Source: Planctomycetota bacterium (GTDB lineage: Bacteria; Planctomycetota; Planctomycetia; Pirellulales; Pirellulaceae). From it: DNA of 64,000 nucleotides. Within the stretch, counting starts at the first letter, position 1; each line of letters starts with the position of its first letter. The notes beneath the pieces are model-generated. The model was not told where the DNA came from and did not search any database. It saw only the letters and a list, made by a program, of their open reading frames with translations. The stretch is taken from the NCBI GenBank assembly GCA_026692905.1, contig JAPLNL010000019.1, positions 5,380 through 69,379 on the forward strand, written 5' to 3'. The position numbers and the translations under genes are program-made. Of the stretch, positions 34,876 to 43,971 are shown piece by piece.

Positions 34876-35108
34876 ACCGTCCGCAGCTTTGGAGTTCTAG
34901 ATTTAAGTCGCTCGATCGCATGCCTCCGGATTCGTCGCCCCGCCAAGGGCGAGTGTAAAACGATTGTCCTCAATCGTTTCTGAAGTGCAGACCGCAATCG
35001 CATTCGAGTTACACCTTCAAGTCGTGACTTCTTTGTTCTGCGGGATGGGACTAAAGTGCCCGCCGAGCGATTGAGACAATCGCTCTACACTGTGCGACGA
35101 ATCCGGAG
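34876..35108. repeat. R5 composite repeat, copy B, inner part inverted
   Basis: The left end matches copy A in the same orientation (ACCGTCCGCAGCTTTGGAGT). The interior then runs in reverse (GTAAAACGATTGTCCTCAAT near the left, CTCTACACTGTGCGACGAAT at the right). CTCCGGATTCGTCGC (left) and GCGACGAATCCGGAG (right) form terminal inverted repeats. Together with R9 it fills the gene-less stretch 34793-35198. Confidence 0.8.
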
Positions 35109-35198
35109 GTGTCATTTTTATCACGCGGCCCATTAGAACACCAAAGCGGTGTCCGGTCGGGGCGAGCCCGATCCGGACACTTACACACCGTTCTCACC

Positions 35199-35846
35199 TC
35201 ACCCTTGTTTTCGCCGATTCAAATAATAATGCCACAGCATCCTTGTTCCGACACTTCGCCAAGGACGCCAGTGTTTCGTCATCTGCTCCAATTCTTCATG
35301 CGTGGGTCTTTGCTGAAGACCCTTCAATACGCGAAACGCTTCTTGAACACCAATATCTCCCCTCGGCAAGATATCACATCGTAACAGACATTCGGAAAGA
35401 TAAATGTCGGCCGTCCAGTTTCCGATCCCCTTATGCTTTGTCAGTGCTTCGCGAACCGATTCGTCCGACAAATGCGACAGCGGTTCAAATGAGAAATCTC
35501 CGGAAACAATTTGTTCGGCGAGAAGTCTTGAATAGAGGATCTTTTGACGCGTGAATCCTAGCGATTTGAGTTCTTCCTCGGTGAGATTCAAGAGCCCGGC
35601 AGCGGTGACAGAGCCTTCGAGCTTGCACTCAAGTCGATGAAACGTTGCGTTCGCTGAAGCGAGCGAAACCTGCTGCTCCAAAATGATATGAACCGTTGTA
35701 GAAAAGCCTGGAACGCGGTTCCATAAATCCGGGTAACCGTACTCATCGAGAACCCGCTTTAACTCCGCGTCCTGATCCGCCAGCCAACGACTTGCGAACC
35801 GCAATCGAGCTGGTGTTAGCATTGGGATTGTTGCTTCCTTAGCCAT
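35199..35846 (-). CDS. DNA-3-methyladenine glycosylase 2 family protein (AlkA-like)
   Basis: This 215-residue protein has the HhH-GPD fold: 'IILEQQVSLASANATFHRL' (the QQV family signature), the helix-hairpin-helix 'LTKHKGIGNWTADIYLSE', and 'DILPRGDIGVQEAFR', whose Asp (in RGDIGV) is the catalytic residue that flips and cleaves 3-methyladenine-type lesions. It lacks the N-terminal Ada-like domain of E. coli AlkA. Start ATG at 35846 overlaps the 3' end of the photolyase-related gene by 8 bp, so the two are translationally coupled in one repair operon. Confidence 0.88.
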   Translation of the reverse strand: MAKEATIPMLTPARLRFASRWLADQDAELKRVLDEYGYPDLWNRVPGFSTTVHIILEQQVSLASANATFHRLECKLEGSVTAAGLLNLTEEELKSLGFTRQKILYSRLLAEQIVSGDFSFEPLSHLSDESVREALTKHKGIGNWTADIYLSECLLRCDILPRGDIGVQEAFRVLKGLQQRPTHEELEQMTKHWRPWRSVGTRMLWHYYLNRRKQG

Positions 35847-37311
35847 GAAGTTTCTCCAAGAAGCGTTCAGAAACCTCCCGGTGATGATCCAGTTTCTTTC
35901 CCATGCGGTCTAGCTGGCCGACCATGACTCGCATGCGAGGATTGGAACTAAAGAACTCACGCTCTCGGTCGATGAATCGCCAATACAGTGCGTCCCAAAT
36001 TTCGCACCAATCCCCCTTAGGGTAGTCGCTCATCTTGAGAATATAACTCGAGCCGCTGATGTACGGCTTGGTCGTCATCAAGCCTCCATCGGCATGCTGG
36101 CTCATGCCATAGACATTTGGGACCATAACCCAGTCATACGAATCGATAAACAACTCCATGAACCACTGATAGACTGAATCCGGCGAGATATCACAGAGTA
36201 ACATAAAATTCCCGAGCACCATGAGTCGCTCGATATGATGGCAGTACGCATACTTCAATGTTCGCTTGACGCTCTGATCGAACGGAACGATACCTGTCGT
36301 TCCCGAATAAAAAGAACTCGGCAAAGATCTTGTCAGATTCCAGGCATTCTGCGTTCGTTGCTTGGAACCGGCATGGATGTACACGACCCGAATGAACTCT
36401 CGCCAGCCAATGACTTGTCTGATGAAACCTTCGAGCGAGTTGAGCGAAACCTGTTCGCTCTTCGCCAACACCCGTTCAATGATTTGCTCGGGAGTAAGCA
36501 GCCCGATATTGAGCATAGGAGTCAAGACGCCATGAAACAGGAATGCCTCCTGCTTGGATATGGCATCCTCGAAATCACCAAAGTCACAGAGTCTCTGGTC
36601 GATGAAGACCTCGAGCCACGATGCAGCATCGACATGCGTTACGGGGTAGAAGAACTCGGACAGTTCCCCCGGCGCGTTGGGGAACTCTTTGGCGACATAG
36701 CGAATGGCCTCAGCGACGCTTGGACGCTGGGTTGGCTTAGGTAACTCAGGTACCGAAGTTCCCTTCGGAAGTCGTTTTCGATTTTCCGTGTCAAACGTCC
36801 ACTTACCACCGAGAGGCTTCCCTTTGTCATCGAGCAACAGTTGCAATCGTTTCCGCTGTTGCATATAGAAGTCGGTGAAGTGATAGTGCTTGCGGTTCTC
36901 CGCCCATCGTTGCATCACATCGGTTGGCGTTAGAAAGGAGGTGTCTTCCAGCCAGGTCAAATCGATGTTGGCATCCCGACAACCTTTTGCGACACGTTGT
37001 GTGAGCCATTGGTCGGTTGGATCGACCACGCAAGCCGTTTTGATTTTCATGGCCTTGAGAATGGGACCAATCTCTCCCGAATGCGCAATCGATTTTGATT
37101 CGATTCGATGTACCTTTTTGCCGAGTTGCTTGCATTGTTCCGCAAACTCGCTCATGGAAGCGCGGTGCAGAACCAGTTTTTGCGCATGGAACTGGAACTG
37201 TTTGAAAAACAAGGGATCCTCGACGAGCACAACCGTGTCGGCGGCGGAAACGGCTGGATGTTTCGCAAATAGTTGATGTGGATAAACTAAGGCTGTTGTT
37301 TTGATTGACAT
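35839..37311 (-). CDS. Photolyase-related protein of the PhrB/(6-4) lineage, apparently without Fe-S ligands
   Basis: I choose the ATG at 37311 (490 residues); the frame opens at a GTG 60 bp upstream. The protein matches the DPRP/FeS-BCP family: N-terminal Rossmann-like domain ('ALVYPHQLF', 'VLVEDPLFF'), then the helical FAD domain ('FIRQVIGWREFIRVVY', 'YCHHIERLMVLGNFMLL', 'VPNVYGMSQHADGG'). From memory of the family, the four Fe-S cysteines should lie 14 residues before 'YCHHI' and in a YCKGC...C segment. Here those positions read Pro343, Pro431, Asp434 and Cys436, so three of four ligands seem missing. It probably repairs UV lesions or senses light. Confidence 0.8.
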   Translation of the reverse strand: MSIKTTALVYPHQLFAKHPAVSAADTVVLVEDPLFFKQFQFHAQKLVLHRASMSEFAEQCKQLGKKVHRIESKSIAHSGEIGPILKAMKIKTACVVDPTDQWLTQRVAKGCRDANIDLTWLEDTSFLTPTDVMQRWAENRKHYHFTDFYMQQRKRLQLLLDDKGKPLGGKWTFDTENRKRLPKGTSVPELPKPTQRPSVAEAIRYVAKEFPNAPGELSEFFYPVTHVDAASWLEVFIDQRLCDFGDFEDAISKQEAFLFHGVLTPMLNIGLLTPEQIIERVLAKSEQVSLNSLEGFIRQVIGWREFIRVVYIHAGSKQRTQNAWNLTRSLPSSFYSGTTGIVPFDQSVKRTLKYAYCHHIERLMVLGNFMLLCDISPDSVYQWFMELFIDSYDWVMVPNVYGMSQHADGGLMTTKPYISGSSYILKMSDYPKGDWCEIWDALYWRFIDREREFFSSNPRMRVMVGQLDRMGKKLDHHREVSERFLEKLHG

Positions 37312-37518
37312 TGAATTAGAGGATAGGTTCTGTTCGGCAAACGATTGGTCCAAGGCCAAAAGGGCCGACACACTCCGATCATGTGTGGCCCTTTCGGGGC
37401 TCGTCTCTCGATTGGTTTTCCCACCGTGGCTTATCAGCCACGGCTAGGGATTTATCGGCATTTCAGGCCTAACTTGTGCAACTTCAAAATGCGCAAGCTG
37501 GTGACTCCAACGTCGAAA

Positions 37519-37676
37519 TCACTAGCTTGCGCGTCGTGCTTGGTCACTAGCTTGCGCGCTTGCGCTAGATCACTAGCTTGCGCGTCGTGCTAGATCACTA
37601 GCTTGCGCGCTTGCGCTACATCACTAGCTTGCGCGCTTGCGCGTCGTGCTAGATCACTAGCTTGCGCGTCGTGCTA
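37519..37676. repeat. R1 repeat cluster, inverse orientation
   Basis: Six cores reading TCACTAGCTTGCGCG, usually followed by TCGTGCTAGA, begin at about 37519, 37544, 37570, 37595, 37621 and 37654, mostly 25-26 bp apart. Some carry an extra GCTTGCGC. The last copy contains the stop codon of the photolyase fusion gene (37674-37676). It fills the gap between the two photolyase genes. Confidence 0.9.
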
Positions 37677-40142
37677 CGTAAACAAATCTAACTGGATTGC
37701 AGCGGACGTATTAACTTCGGATGCCATAATCAATCGCGTCCGTTCGTGAAGCGAGCCGAGCACTCGCCCTGCCAACGCCATGCCGCTTCGAAGCGATCCT
37801 TCCACGCGTGGGCCTCCGCACCAATCTCCACAAGCTCCCAACCGATTCGATTCATCCCACAGCGATCTGTCTGCTAGAGACTCAGTAGGCCGAGAGTAAA
37901 GCCAGCGATGCGATTTGGCAATGCGTATCGGTGGCATGGCGACGCCAGTGACACGTTCCGCTTCCTCCGTTAGGACTTGGTTGGCATCTTCCTGCGAGAG
38001 TTCGAGATGGTTCTTTGCCCATGCAACGTTGGAGTGTAACACCCAGGCGTCCATCGAATTCGGCCGACCTGGCTTGCTGGAGTTGCGAGCCATCCAACCC
38101 AGCTTGCCGTCATTGATAAAGGCACCGTCAAAGTGCACTTCCCACCGATTTTCAATGGCAACCATGACTGCCCAGCAGGGAACCATTTCTACTTTGGCAA
38201 GTTCCGGTCGCCAATCGCAATTCGATGGCACAAGTTTCTCGACTTGTGCAGGCGGGCAATTCCAAAGGACGATATCAAATTCACCAAGCGGCATTCCCGT
38301 TCGTGAAGTCAATCGGTAGCCGTCTGGCTGGCGGACTACCGTTGCGACTTCGGTATCCAATAGAACGGACAAGTCGCTCGCTAAATGTTTTCCAAGCGAT
38401 TCCATGTTGGGTGTACCAACATAGCGGTCCATCGGCGCAACATCGCGAAAGGAGCCCGGTCTATCGATAGAAACAATACGACCAGGCCAAAGAGCTATGT
38501 GGCTGTCCTGACACCAGGACTCAAGCCAAGGCTTCAGGATCGGGTCGCGAATGGTGAAGTACTGAGCGCCATGATCAAACGGCAGGCTACCCTCGACGAT
38601 TCGGGTCGTGGACCTGCCGCCAACGCGGTGCGATTTATCAAAACACTTGATCGAAATCCCATGATCCAGCAGAACACGACTGCACATCAGACCAGCAAGC
38701 CCGGACCCGATCATCGCAATTCGAGGTAACGGCTTGGCTACGTCGCGATCGACTCGCTTCTCGTAGGCAGCAAGATTAGTCCTTGATTCATGGATCGTGA
38801 CAGGTCGTGTCCTTACGCTACCAAAGACGGGCTCTTCGGGAAAGAAAGGTCGATCGAATTGCCCGAGACACCACAAAATACCGCCGTAGGAAGCAGGGTC
38901 GCGGCCGTCCAGTGCGTAGCGATGATTGAGGTCGATGAGCCTCGCGAGCGATTCCTTGTAGTCGTTTGACCATTCAAGAATCGCTTTCCCCCAAGTCATG
39001 CGGACGTTGTTATGCAGTTCGCCATGCTTGATCAAACTTCGCTGGGCGGCATCCCAAAGACGCGAGCCCGATTTCGCCCGCGCCAGAGTCTCCCAAGAAA
39101 GGCAGTGCCGCGTGTCCTGGCTATGCTTCTTCAAAGTATCAATGGCCCACGATGGGATGCTGGCGTCGGTCTCCAAGTCCTTTCGATAGTAACAAAAGGA
39201 GTATGCCAACTCTCTCCAAATCAACAATTCATCCAGATACTTTTCAGCACCGTCGGCGGACGCTTCTCTCGCAATTCGGAATGGCGAGACCATTCCATAG
39301 TGTAGGTAAGCAGACATTCGGCTGACACCATCGACTTCAATTTGGTTTCGCAACTTGGGATAACTGCGAAGTCCCTTCTTCCGAAATGCTTGCCAGCGAG
39401 CATACCCTGCGTGTGAGCCGCCTCGCGTATCTGCAACGGGACCGATGGTATGATCGATTTCGCATTGCGAGACCAAATTTGCGATGTTCTCGTCGCTTAG
39501 CTTGAGCGACTCAAAAGGAAGCTTAGCTGGAATGGGTCTTGCCATACAAGCTGGCCATTCACGATCGACTCGCTCTCGATAGAGTTTCGCAGTGGCATCG
39601 CGAAATGCGAATGCGCGATCATAGGCTCGCCCGACGAGTCGCGACGGAACAACGCATGCCGTATCGACCAAAACCATCGGAGCGATGTTGGCCTGGGCAA
39701 GCCGCTCGGTCCATTCTCGTGTCGCCTCAAGAGGAAAATCCTCGGTCACAACCAGTGCTGACGCTTTGACGAAGTTTACTAAGCGAGGACGTCGGTCGGC
39801 CGCCCGTTCCAAGTGAAATGCGTAAGAGATTCCAAGTTTCGCGTAGTTGGATTCCAACTCCCTCACCCCTTCCAATATGAAGGTATGGTGTCGATCGGAC
39901 GCGAAACGATATTGCTCGGATAGCCCTTGGTAGACCAGCAAGGGCAAGCCGAGTTGTTCCGCCAAAAGCATGGCGACATCGAGGGCCGGGTTCTCGTCCA
40001 CTCGGAGAGCGTGGTGAGTCCAGTAGAGAACAAACTGGCCATCATGCCCGGGGCGACCATTGGCTTTCAGCCAAGACCGCTCGGCCAAATGGAGTGGGAG
40101 CGTTTCCAGCAGCGAAGTAAATTTGTTTGGCAGGTGATTCAT
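37674..40142 (-). CDS. Class II DNA photolyase fused to a renalase-like FAD oxidoreductase
   Basis: I choose the ATG at 40142 (822 residues); the frame extends to a GTG at 40262 but a 23-bp hairpin lies in that extension. Residues about 35-460 are a class II photolyase: 'QFVLYWTHHALRVDENPAL', 'LIWRELAYSFCYYRKD', 'RRMSAYLHYG'-like 'SRMSAYLHYGMVSP', and 'HNNVRMTWGKAILEW'. A second flavin domain begins near 475 with 'RIAMIGSGLAG' and 'CFDKSHRVGGRSTTR' (NAD/FAD-dependent oxidoreductase, COG3380/renalase-like) and ends with 'GDWCGGPRVEGSLRSG'. These activities are usually separate genes. The TAG stop comes from an R1 repeat. Confidence 0.87.
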   Translation of the reverse strand: MNHLPNKFTSLLETLPLHLAERSWLKANGRPGHDGQFVLYWTHHALRVDENPALDVAMLLAEQLGLPLLVYQGLSEQYRFASDRHHTFILEGVRELESNYAKLGISYAFHLERAADRRPRLVNFVKASALVVTEDFPLEATREWTERLAQANIAPMVLVDTACVVPSRLVGRAYDRAFAFRDATAKLYRERVDREWPACMARPIPAKLPFESLKLSDENIANLVSQCEIDHTIGPVADTRGGSHAGYARWQAFRKKGLRSYPKLRNQIEVDGVSRMSAYLHYGMVSPFRIAREASADGAEKYLDELLIWRELAYSFCYYRKDLETDASIPSWAIDTLKKHSQDTRHCLSWETLARAKSGSRLWDAAQRSLIKHGELHNNVRMTWGKAILEWSNDYKESLARLIDLNHRYALDGRDPASYGGILWCLGQFDRPFFPEEPVFGSVRTRPVTIHESRTNLAAYEKRVDRDVAKPLPRIAMIGSGLAGLMCSRVLLDHGISIKCFDKSHRVGGRSTTRIVEGSLPFDHGAQYFTIRDPILKPWLESWCQDSHIALWPGRIVSIDRPGSFRDVAPMDRYVGTPNMESLGKHLASDLSVLLDTEVATVVRQPDGYRLTSRTGMPLGEFDIVLWNCPPAQVEKLVPSNCDWRPELAKVEMVPCWAVMVAIENRWEVHFDGAFINDGKLGWMARNSSKPGRPNSMDAWVLHSNVAWAKNHLELSQEDANQVLTEEAERVTGVAMPPIRIAKSHRWLYSRPTESLADRSLWDESNRLGACGDWCGGPRVEGSLRSGMALAGRVLGSLHERTRLIMASEVNTSAAIQLDLFT

Positions 40143-40246
40143 CGAACAAGCATAGTGTTTGGTCAAGTTCATTTGCCGTACGCCCCAATGGGCTCGCCCC
40201 ATTGGTCGTAAAGGTTCGGGGCTAGATGCAACTGTGCCAACGAAAT

Positions 40247-40299
40247 CCTGGTCCTCAGCCACTCCGACGTCGTTGGCGTCGGAGTGGCTGAGGACCAGG
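40247..40299. repeat. Perfect 23-bp hairpin
   Basis: CCTGGTCCTCAGCCACTCCG plus ACG pairs exactly with its complement over 23 bp around a 7-nt loop (40270-40276). It lies upstream of the photolyase fusion start. It is not followed by a U-tract. Confidence 0.85.
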
Positions 40300-40354
40300 G
40301 TATGATGAGGAGGGTTGAGCTTCTAAGCATATCCGCATTTGTTTTTCGTATTAA

Positions 40355-40437
40355 TTAGCCGATGGGCGCTAGCGGGCGCTAGCCCCGGTTCTCGACGAAT
40401 GTCGAGTGGAAAACCGGGGCTATCGCCCAACGGCTAA
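40355..40437. repeat. Long imperfect palindrome (TTAGCCG...CGGCTAA)
   Basis: Ends TTAGCCGATGGGCG and CGCCCAACGGCTAA are near-complementary, and CCCCGGTT with AACCGGGG forms an inner stem. It occupies the gap between the photolyase fusion and pheA, together with the 40247 hairpin. No gene is seen in 40143-40525. Confidence 0.7.
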
Positions 40438-40525
40438 AGGTTTGTTTCACTTGAAGACTCATGCCGAAGTGCTTAGCTGCGAACCGATAGCTCAGACGAG
40501 ACAAGCCCGTCTGGGGCCGCTTTGC

Positions 40526-41557
40526 CTAGTTCCTTGCCCTAGGATAGGACCCCAGGAAATCGAGTCGCAACGCGGTCTTGGCTAACGCATTCAGAGCCGC
40601 TCGAACGTTCGCTTGCGATTCGTGTCCCTCGAGCTCGACGAAAAAAAAGTACTCGTTGGCTTTGCCTGGCACAGGAAACGACTCGATCCAGGTCAGATTG
40701 AGTCCGTTGTCGCGAAACAGGACCATGACATCCGCCAGTGCACCGGGTTGGTGAGGCACTTGGAACATGAGTGAGGTCTTGTCGTCCCCTGTCGCGGTGA
40801 CCTTTTCGTCCCCGATGATCGCGAACCGAGTGATGTTTTCTTGGTTGTCTTCGATGCATTCCGCGATGATGTCCAAGCCGTGATGCATGCCTGCTTCTCG
40901 CGATGCGACAGCCGCGGCATTCGGAGTGTTCGATGCAATCTTGGCCGCAACAGCTGTGCTTGCCACCTCGACCCAACGCGCTTCCGGTAGATGACCAGTT
41001 AGCCATGCGCGACATTGCGAAAGCGCTTGTGGCTTGCTGTAGATTTCACGAATGTCCTTGCGATCGCATTTGGCCAATAGATTGTGGTGAATGGGCAGCA
41101 ATACTTCACCGCAGATGCGGATCGGTTTCCGAATGAACATTGTCAACGTATCGACAATACGTCCATCGGTGGAGTTTTCGATTGGCACCACACCGTAGGT
41201 TGAGTGCGAACTCGCGATTTCTTCGAACACGGCTCCGATCGTATTGACAGGAATCAAGCTGTCGATGGCTCCGAAAAATTTGGCCGCGGCTGAGTACGAG
41301 TAGGAAAACTCAGGTCCTAAATAGGCGATAGACGTTCGACGGACTGCGGTTTGAAAAGTAATGCCGGACACGAAGCGTTGTAGGCGCTGAGCAAAATCCT
41401 CTTGGCCGGGAACTGAATTGGCTGCTTGAACTCCCCGCAAAGTCCCGAAATTCTCAGCTTCGGCACCGGATCGTCCCTGCATTTCAGCCAACACTTCGCA
41501 CCGCGATTTTGCGAGAGCCAGAATTTGGTCGTCAATTTCCGAGAGTCTATCCTTCAA
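40526..41557 (-). CDS. pheA: Chorismate mutase/prephenate dehydratase (P-protein)
   Basis: About 343 residues from a TTG at 41557 with AGGA upstream; the open frame reaches another TTG at 41686, but that extension spans a hairpin (41672-41694). Residues 1-25 ('LKDRLSEIDDQILALAKSRC') are a chorismate mutase-like helix. Prephenate dehydratase follows ('IAYLGPEFSYS', 'YGVVPIENSTDGRIVDTL'), then 'STAVAAKIA', and the ACT regulatory domain ('DKTSLMFQVPHQPGALADVM', 'ESFPVPGKANEYFFFVE'), which binds phenylalanine. It makes phenylpyruvate for phenylalanine synthesis. The mutase part looks short, so that activity is uncertain. Confidence 0.88.
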   Translation of the reverse strand: MKDRLSEIDDQILALAKSRCEVLAEMQGRSGAEAENFGTLRGVQAANSVPGQEDFAQRLQRFVSGITFQTAVRRTSIAYLGPEFSYSYSAAAKFFGAIDSLIPVNTIGAVFEEIASSHSTYGVVPIENSTDGRIVDTLTMFIRKPIRICGEVLLPIHHNLLAKCDRKDIREIYSKPQALSQCRAWLTGHLPEARWVEVASTAVAAKIASNTPNAAAVASREAGMHHGLDIIAECIEDNQENITRFAIIGDEKVTATGDDKTSLMFQVPHQPGALADVMVLFRDNGLNLTWIESFPVPGKANEYFFFVELEGHESQANVRAALNALAKTALRLDFLGSYPRARN

Positions 41558-41725
41558 TTCGTTTCGTCCTGATTTTTGGATCTTGTGGGCGGGGATTCTT
41601 CTGTCAATTTGGCGTTCTGTCGCGCTGAAATCGGGCAACCAAGGATTTGCACAAAACACACGAGCGTTCGCAAGCCCTTTCACCAAAAGGGCTTACGGAA
41701 CAAATTGCGGCTTTTCTGAAACTGT

Positions 41726-41741
41726 TGGCACACCAGTTGCA
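41726..41741 (+). promoter_or_regulatory. Sigma-54-type promoter upstream of dnaK
   Basis: TGGCAC-ACCAG-TTGCA matches the -24/-12 consensus (TGGCAC, 5-bp spacer, TTGC) exactly. A transcript starting about 11 bp downstream would give a dnaK leader of about 80 nt. No CIRCE inverted repeat (TTAGCACTC-N9-GAGTGCTAA) was seen. No upstream activator site was identified by eye. Confidence 0.7.
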
Positions 41742-41832
41742 TTCCTAGGGCGTCCGGTCGGCAAAGACCCACAAAACCCTTGAAAATGCAATCGTAGAAC
41801 ACCCTTCACATCCTAACCCAGAGGAATCATTC

Positions 41833-43743
41833 ATGGCATCCGGCGAAAAAATTATTGGCATCGACTTAGGAACGACCAACTCGGTCGTAGCTGTGATGGA
41901 AGGAACCGAAGTCAAAGTCATTCCAAATGCAGAAGGGAATCGTTTAACTCCTAGCGTTGTTGCATTTACCGACAAAAGCGAAGCCATTGTAGGCGAGCCA
42001 GCTCGTCGGCAAGCGGTCACCAATCCGAGAAAAACCATTTTCTCGGTCAAGCGATTCATGGGACGGCGCCACAATGAAGTCGAATCCGAAGAAAAGATGG
42101 TCCCGTATCAAGTCGTAGGCGGTGCCAACGAATACGTCAAAGTCCAAATCGGCGACCAGCAATTCACACCTCAAGAAATCTCCGCCAAGGTGCTTCGCAA
42201 GCTCAAAGAAGCTGCAGAGTCTTATCTCGGTCACCGAGTTAGCAAGGCTGTGATCACCGTTCCTGCTTACTTCAACGATGCTCAGCGTCAAGCGACCAAG
42301 GATGCTGGCCAGATCGCTGGACTCGAAGTTGCTCGTATCATCAATGAGCCCACCGCCGCTGCTCTGGCTTACGGTTTGGATAAGACAAAAGACCAAAAGA
42401 TCATCGTGTTTGACTTGGGTGGTGGTACGTTTGACGTATCAGTCCTCGAAGTTGCGATGAGTAACGACGACGACAACAACAGCAAAGTGTTCGAAGTCAT
42501 CAGCACCTGCGGCGATACTCACTTGGGCGGTGACGATTTTGATCAGGCCTTGGTCAACTACGTTGCCACTCAATTCGTAAAAGAGTCGGGCATTGATCTT
42601 CGCAAAGAGCCGATGTCGCTGCAACGCTTGCAGGAAGCTTGCGAAAAGGCAAAGAAGGAACTTAGCAGCCTGCCGCAAACCGACCTCAACTTGCCGTTCA
42701 TCACGGCCGACGCAACAGGCCCAAAGCACTTGCAGATGACAATCACACGCAGCGTGTTCGAAGGGCTCGTGGATGATTTGATCGAACGATGCCGAAAGCC
42801 TGTTCTTCAAGCGTTGCAAGATGCCAAGATGAAGCCTTCGGATATCGACGAAGTCGTTCTCGTCGGTGGGTCGACTCGCGTTCCTAAGGTTCGCGAAATC
42901 GTTAAGGAAATTTTTGGTAAGGAACCTCACCAAGGGGTTAACCCCGACGAAGTCGTTGCAGTCGGTGCAGCCATTCAAGGTGCCGTTCTTTCGGGAGATC
43001 GACGTGACGTCCTGTTGCTTGACGTAACACCGCTAACACTCGGCATCGAAACCGAAGGTGGTGTTTTAACAGCACTCATCGAGCGCAACACCACCATTCC
43101 CGTGGAAAAGAAACAAACGTTCTCCACTGCAGCCGATGGGCAGACAGCGGTTACCGTTAGTGTCTTCCAAGGCGAACGAAAAATGGCTCAGCAAAACCGT
43201 CTGCTCGACCAGTTCAACCTCGAAGGTATCGATGCGCAACCACGCGGTATGCCACAAATCGAAGTCAAGTTTGATATCGACCAAAACGGCATTCTCAACG
43301 TGTCGGCCAAGGACCTGAAGTCGGGCAAGCAGTCGAGCGTTAAGATCGAGCAATCCAGCGGTCTGAGCAAAGACGAAATCGAACGAATGCGACGCGAAGC
43401 TGAGACGCACGCGGACGAAGACAGAAAGTTTGTCGAAACAGCGGAAGCCAAGAACCGCGCCGAGAACACCATCTACGGTCTCGAAAAAGCGATCAAGGAA
43501 CAGGGCGATAAGCTCAGTGATTCGGATCGTGAACCACTTGAGCAAGCGATTAAGAAAGCTCGCGATGCGATTGCGACCAACGATGCTGCAGCAATCAAGG
43601 CAGCGACGACGGAACTCGATCAATCCGCTCAAGCATTTCGGTCGACTCTAGGCTCTCAATCTGGCCCAGCGCCAGCTGGCGAGCCAGATAAGAGCCCGAA
43701 CGACGATGACGCGATCGATGCTGAGTTCGAAGTCAAGAAGTAG
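41833..43743 (+). CDS. dnaK: Molecular chaperone DnaK (Hsp70)
   Basis: This 636-residue protein is a full-length DnaK: phosphate loop '[12 protein letters not shown]' (8-19), '[20 protein letters not shown]', '[15 protein letters not shown]', second phosphate loop '[15 protein letters not shown]', '[13 protein letters not shown]', and the substrate-binding domain ('[14 protein letters not shown]', '[20 protein letters not shown]'). An acidic C-terminal tail with '[11 protein letters not shown]' fits the bacterial consensus. It folds proteins with DnaJ and GrpE, neither of which is adjacent. GAGGAA precedes the ATG. A terminator hairpin follows at 43773. Confidence 0.97.
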   Translation: MASGEKIIGIDLGTTNSVVAVMEGTEVKVIPNAEGNRLTPSVVAFTDKSEAIVGEPARRQAVTNPRKTIFSVKRFMGRRHNEVESEEKMVPYQVVGGANEYVKVQIGDQQFTPQEISAKVLRKLKEAAESYLGHRVSKAVITVPAYFNDAQRQATKDAGQIAGLEVARIINEPTAAALAYGLDKTKDQKIIVFDLGGGTFDVSVLEVAMSNDDDNNSKVFEVISTCGDTHLGGDDFDQALVNYVATQFVKESGIDLRKEPMSLQRLQEACEKAKKELSSLPQTDLNLPFITADATGPKHLQMTITRSVFEGLVDDLIERCRKPVLQALQDAKMKPSDIDEVVLVGGSTRVPKVREIVKEIFGKEPHQGVNPDEVVAVGAAIQGAVLSGDRRDVLLLDVTPLTLGIETEGGVLTALIERNTTIPVEKKQTFSTAADGQTAVTVSVFQGERKMAQQNRLLDQFNLEGIDAQPRGMPQIEVKFDIDQNGILNVSAKDLKSGKQSSVKIEQSSGLSKDEIERMRREAETHADEDRKFVETAEAKNRAENTIYGLEKAIKEQGDKLSDSDREPLEQAIKKARDAIATNDAAAIKAATTELDQSAQAFRSTLGSQSGPAPAGEPDKSPNDDDAIDAEFEVKK

Positions 43744-43772
43744 TTTCTAGGTCTGAAGAAGTGTGACATAAG

Positions 43773-43808
43773 GAGCACATATGCAAATTGCGTATGTGCT
43801 CTTTCGAT
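43773..43808 (+). terminator. Rho-independent-type terminator after dnaK
   Basis: GAGCACATA at 43773-43781 pairs perfectly with TATGTGCTC at 43793-43801, with an extra inner GC pair, and is followed by TTTCGATTT. It lies 30 bp past the dnaK stop. Confidence 0.65.
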
Positions 43809-43857
43809 TTCCTGGCTCTGCATTTTTAGCGGAATGGCACAAGCCGGCCGATGACTT

Positions 43858-43925
43858 CGTTTAACGGTCAGCTGTAGGCGTACCACGTTCGATGGGCAGT
43901 ACGCCTACGGCTGACTGTTAATCGA
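43858..43925. repeat. R4 palindromic repeat, copy 2
   Basis: CGTTTAACGGTCAGCTGTAG at the left and CTACGGCTGACTGTTAATCG at the right. It lies between convergent dnaK and SDR genes. Confidence 0.8.
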
Positions 43926-43971
43926 CAAAACCATGTCCGCTAGAAGTCTCACGACTTCTGCTACAAGGTAC

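Noticed and set aside
36235-36744. 169-residue plus-strand frame inside the photolyase-related gene
   Set aside because: Antisense shadow of a well-supported gene.
41558-41686. N-terminal extension of pheA
   Set aside because: It contains a 9-bp perfect hairpin (41672-41694) and no chorismate mutase residues.
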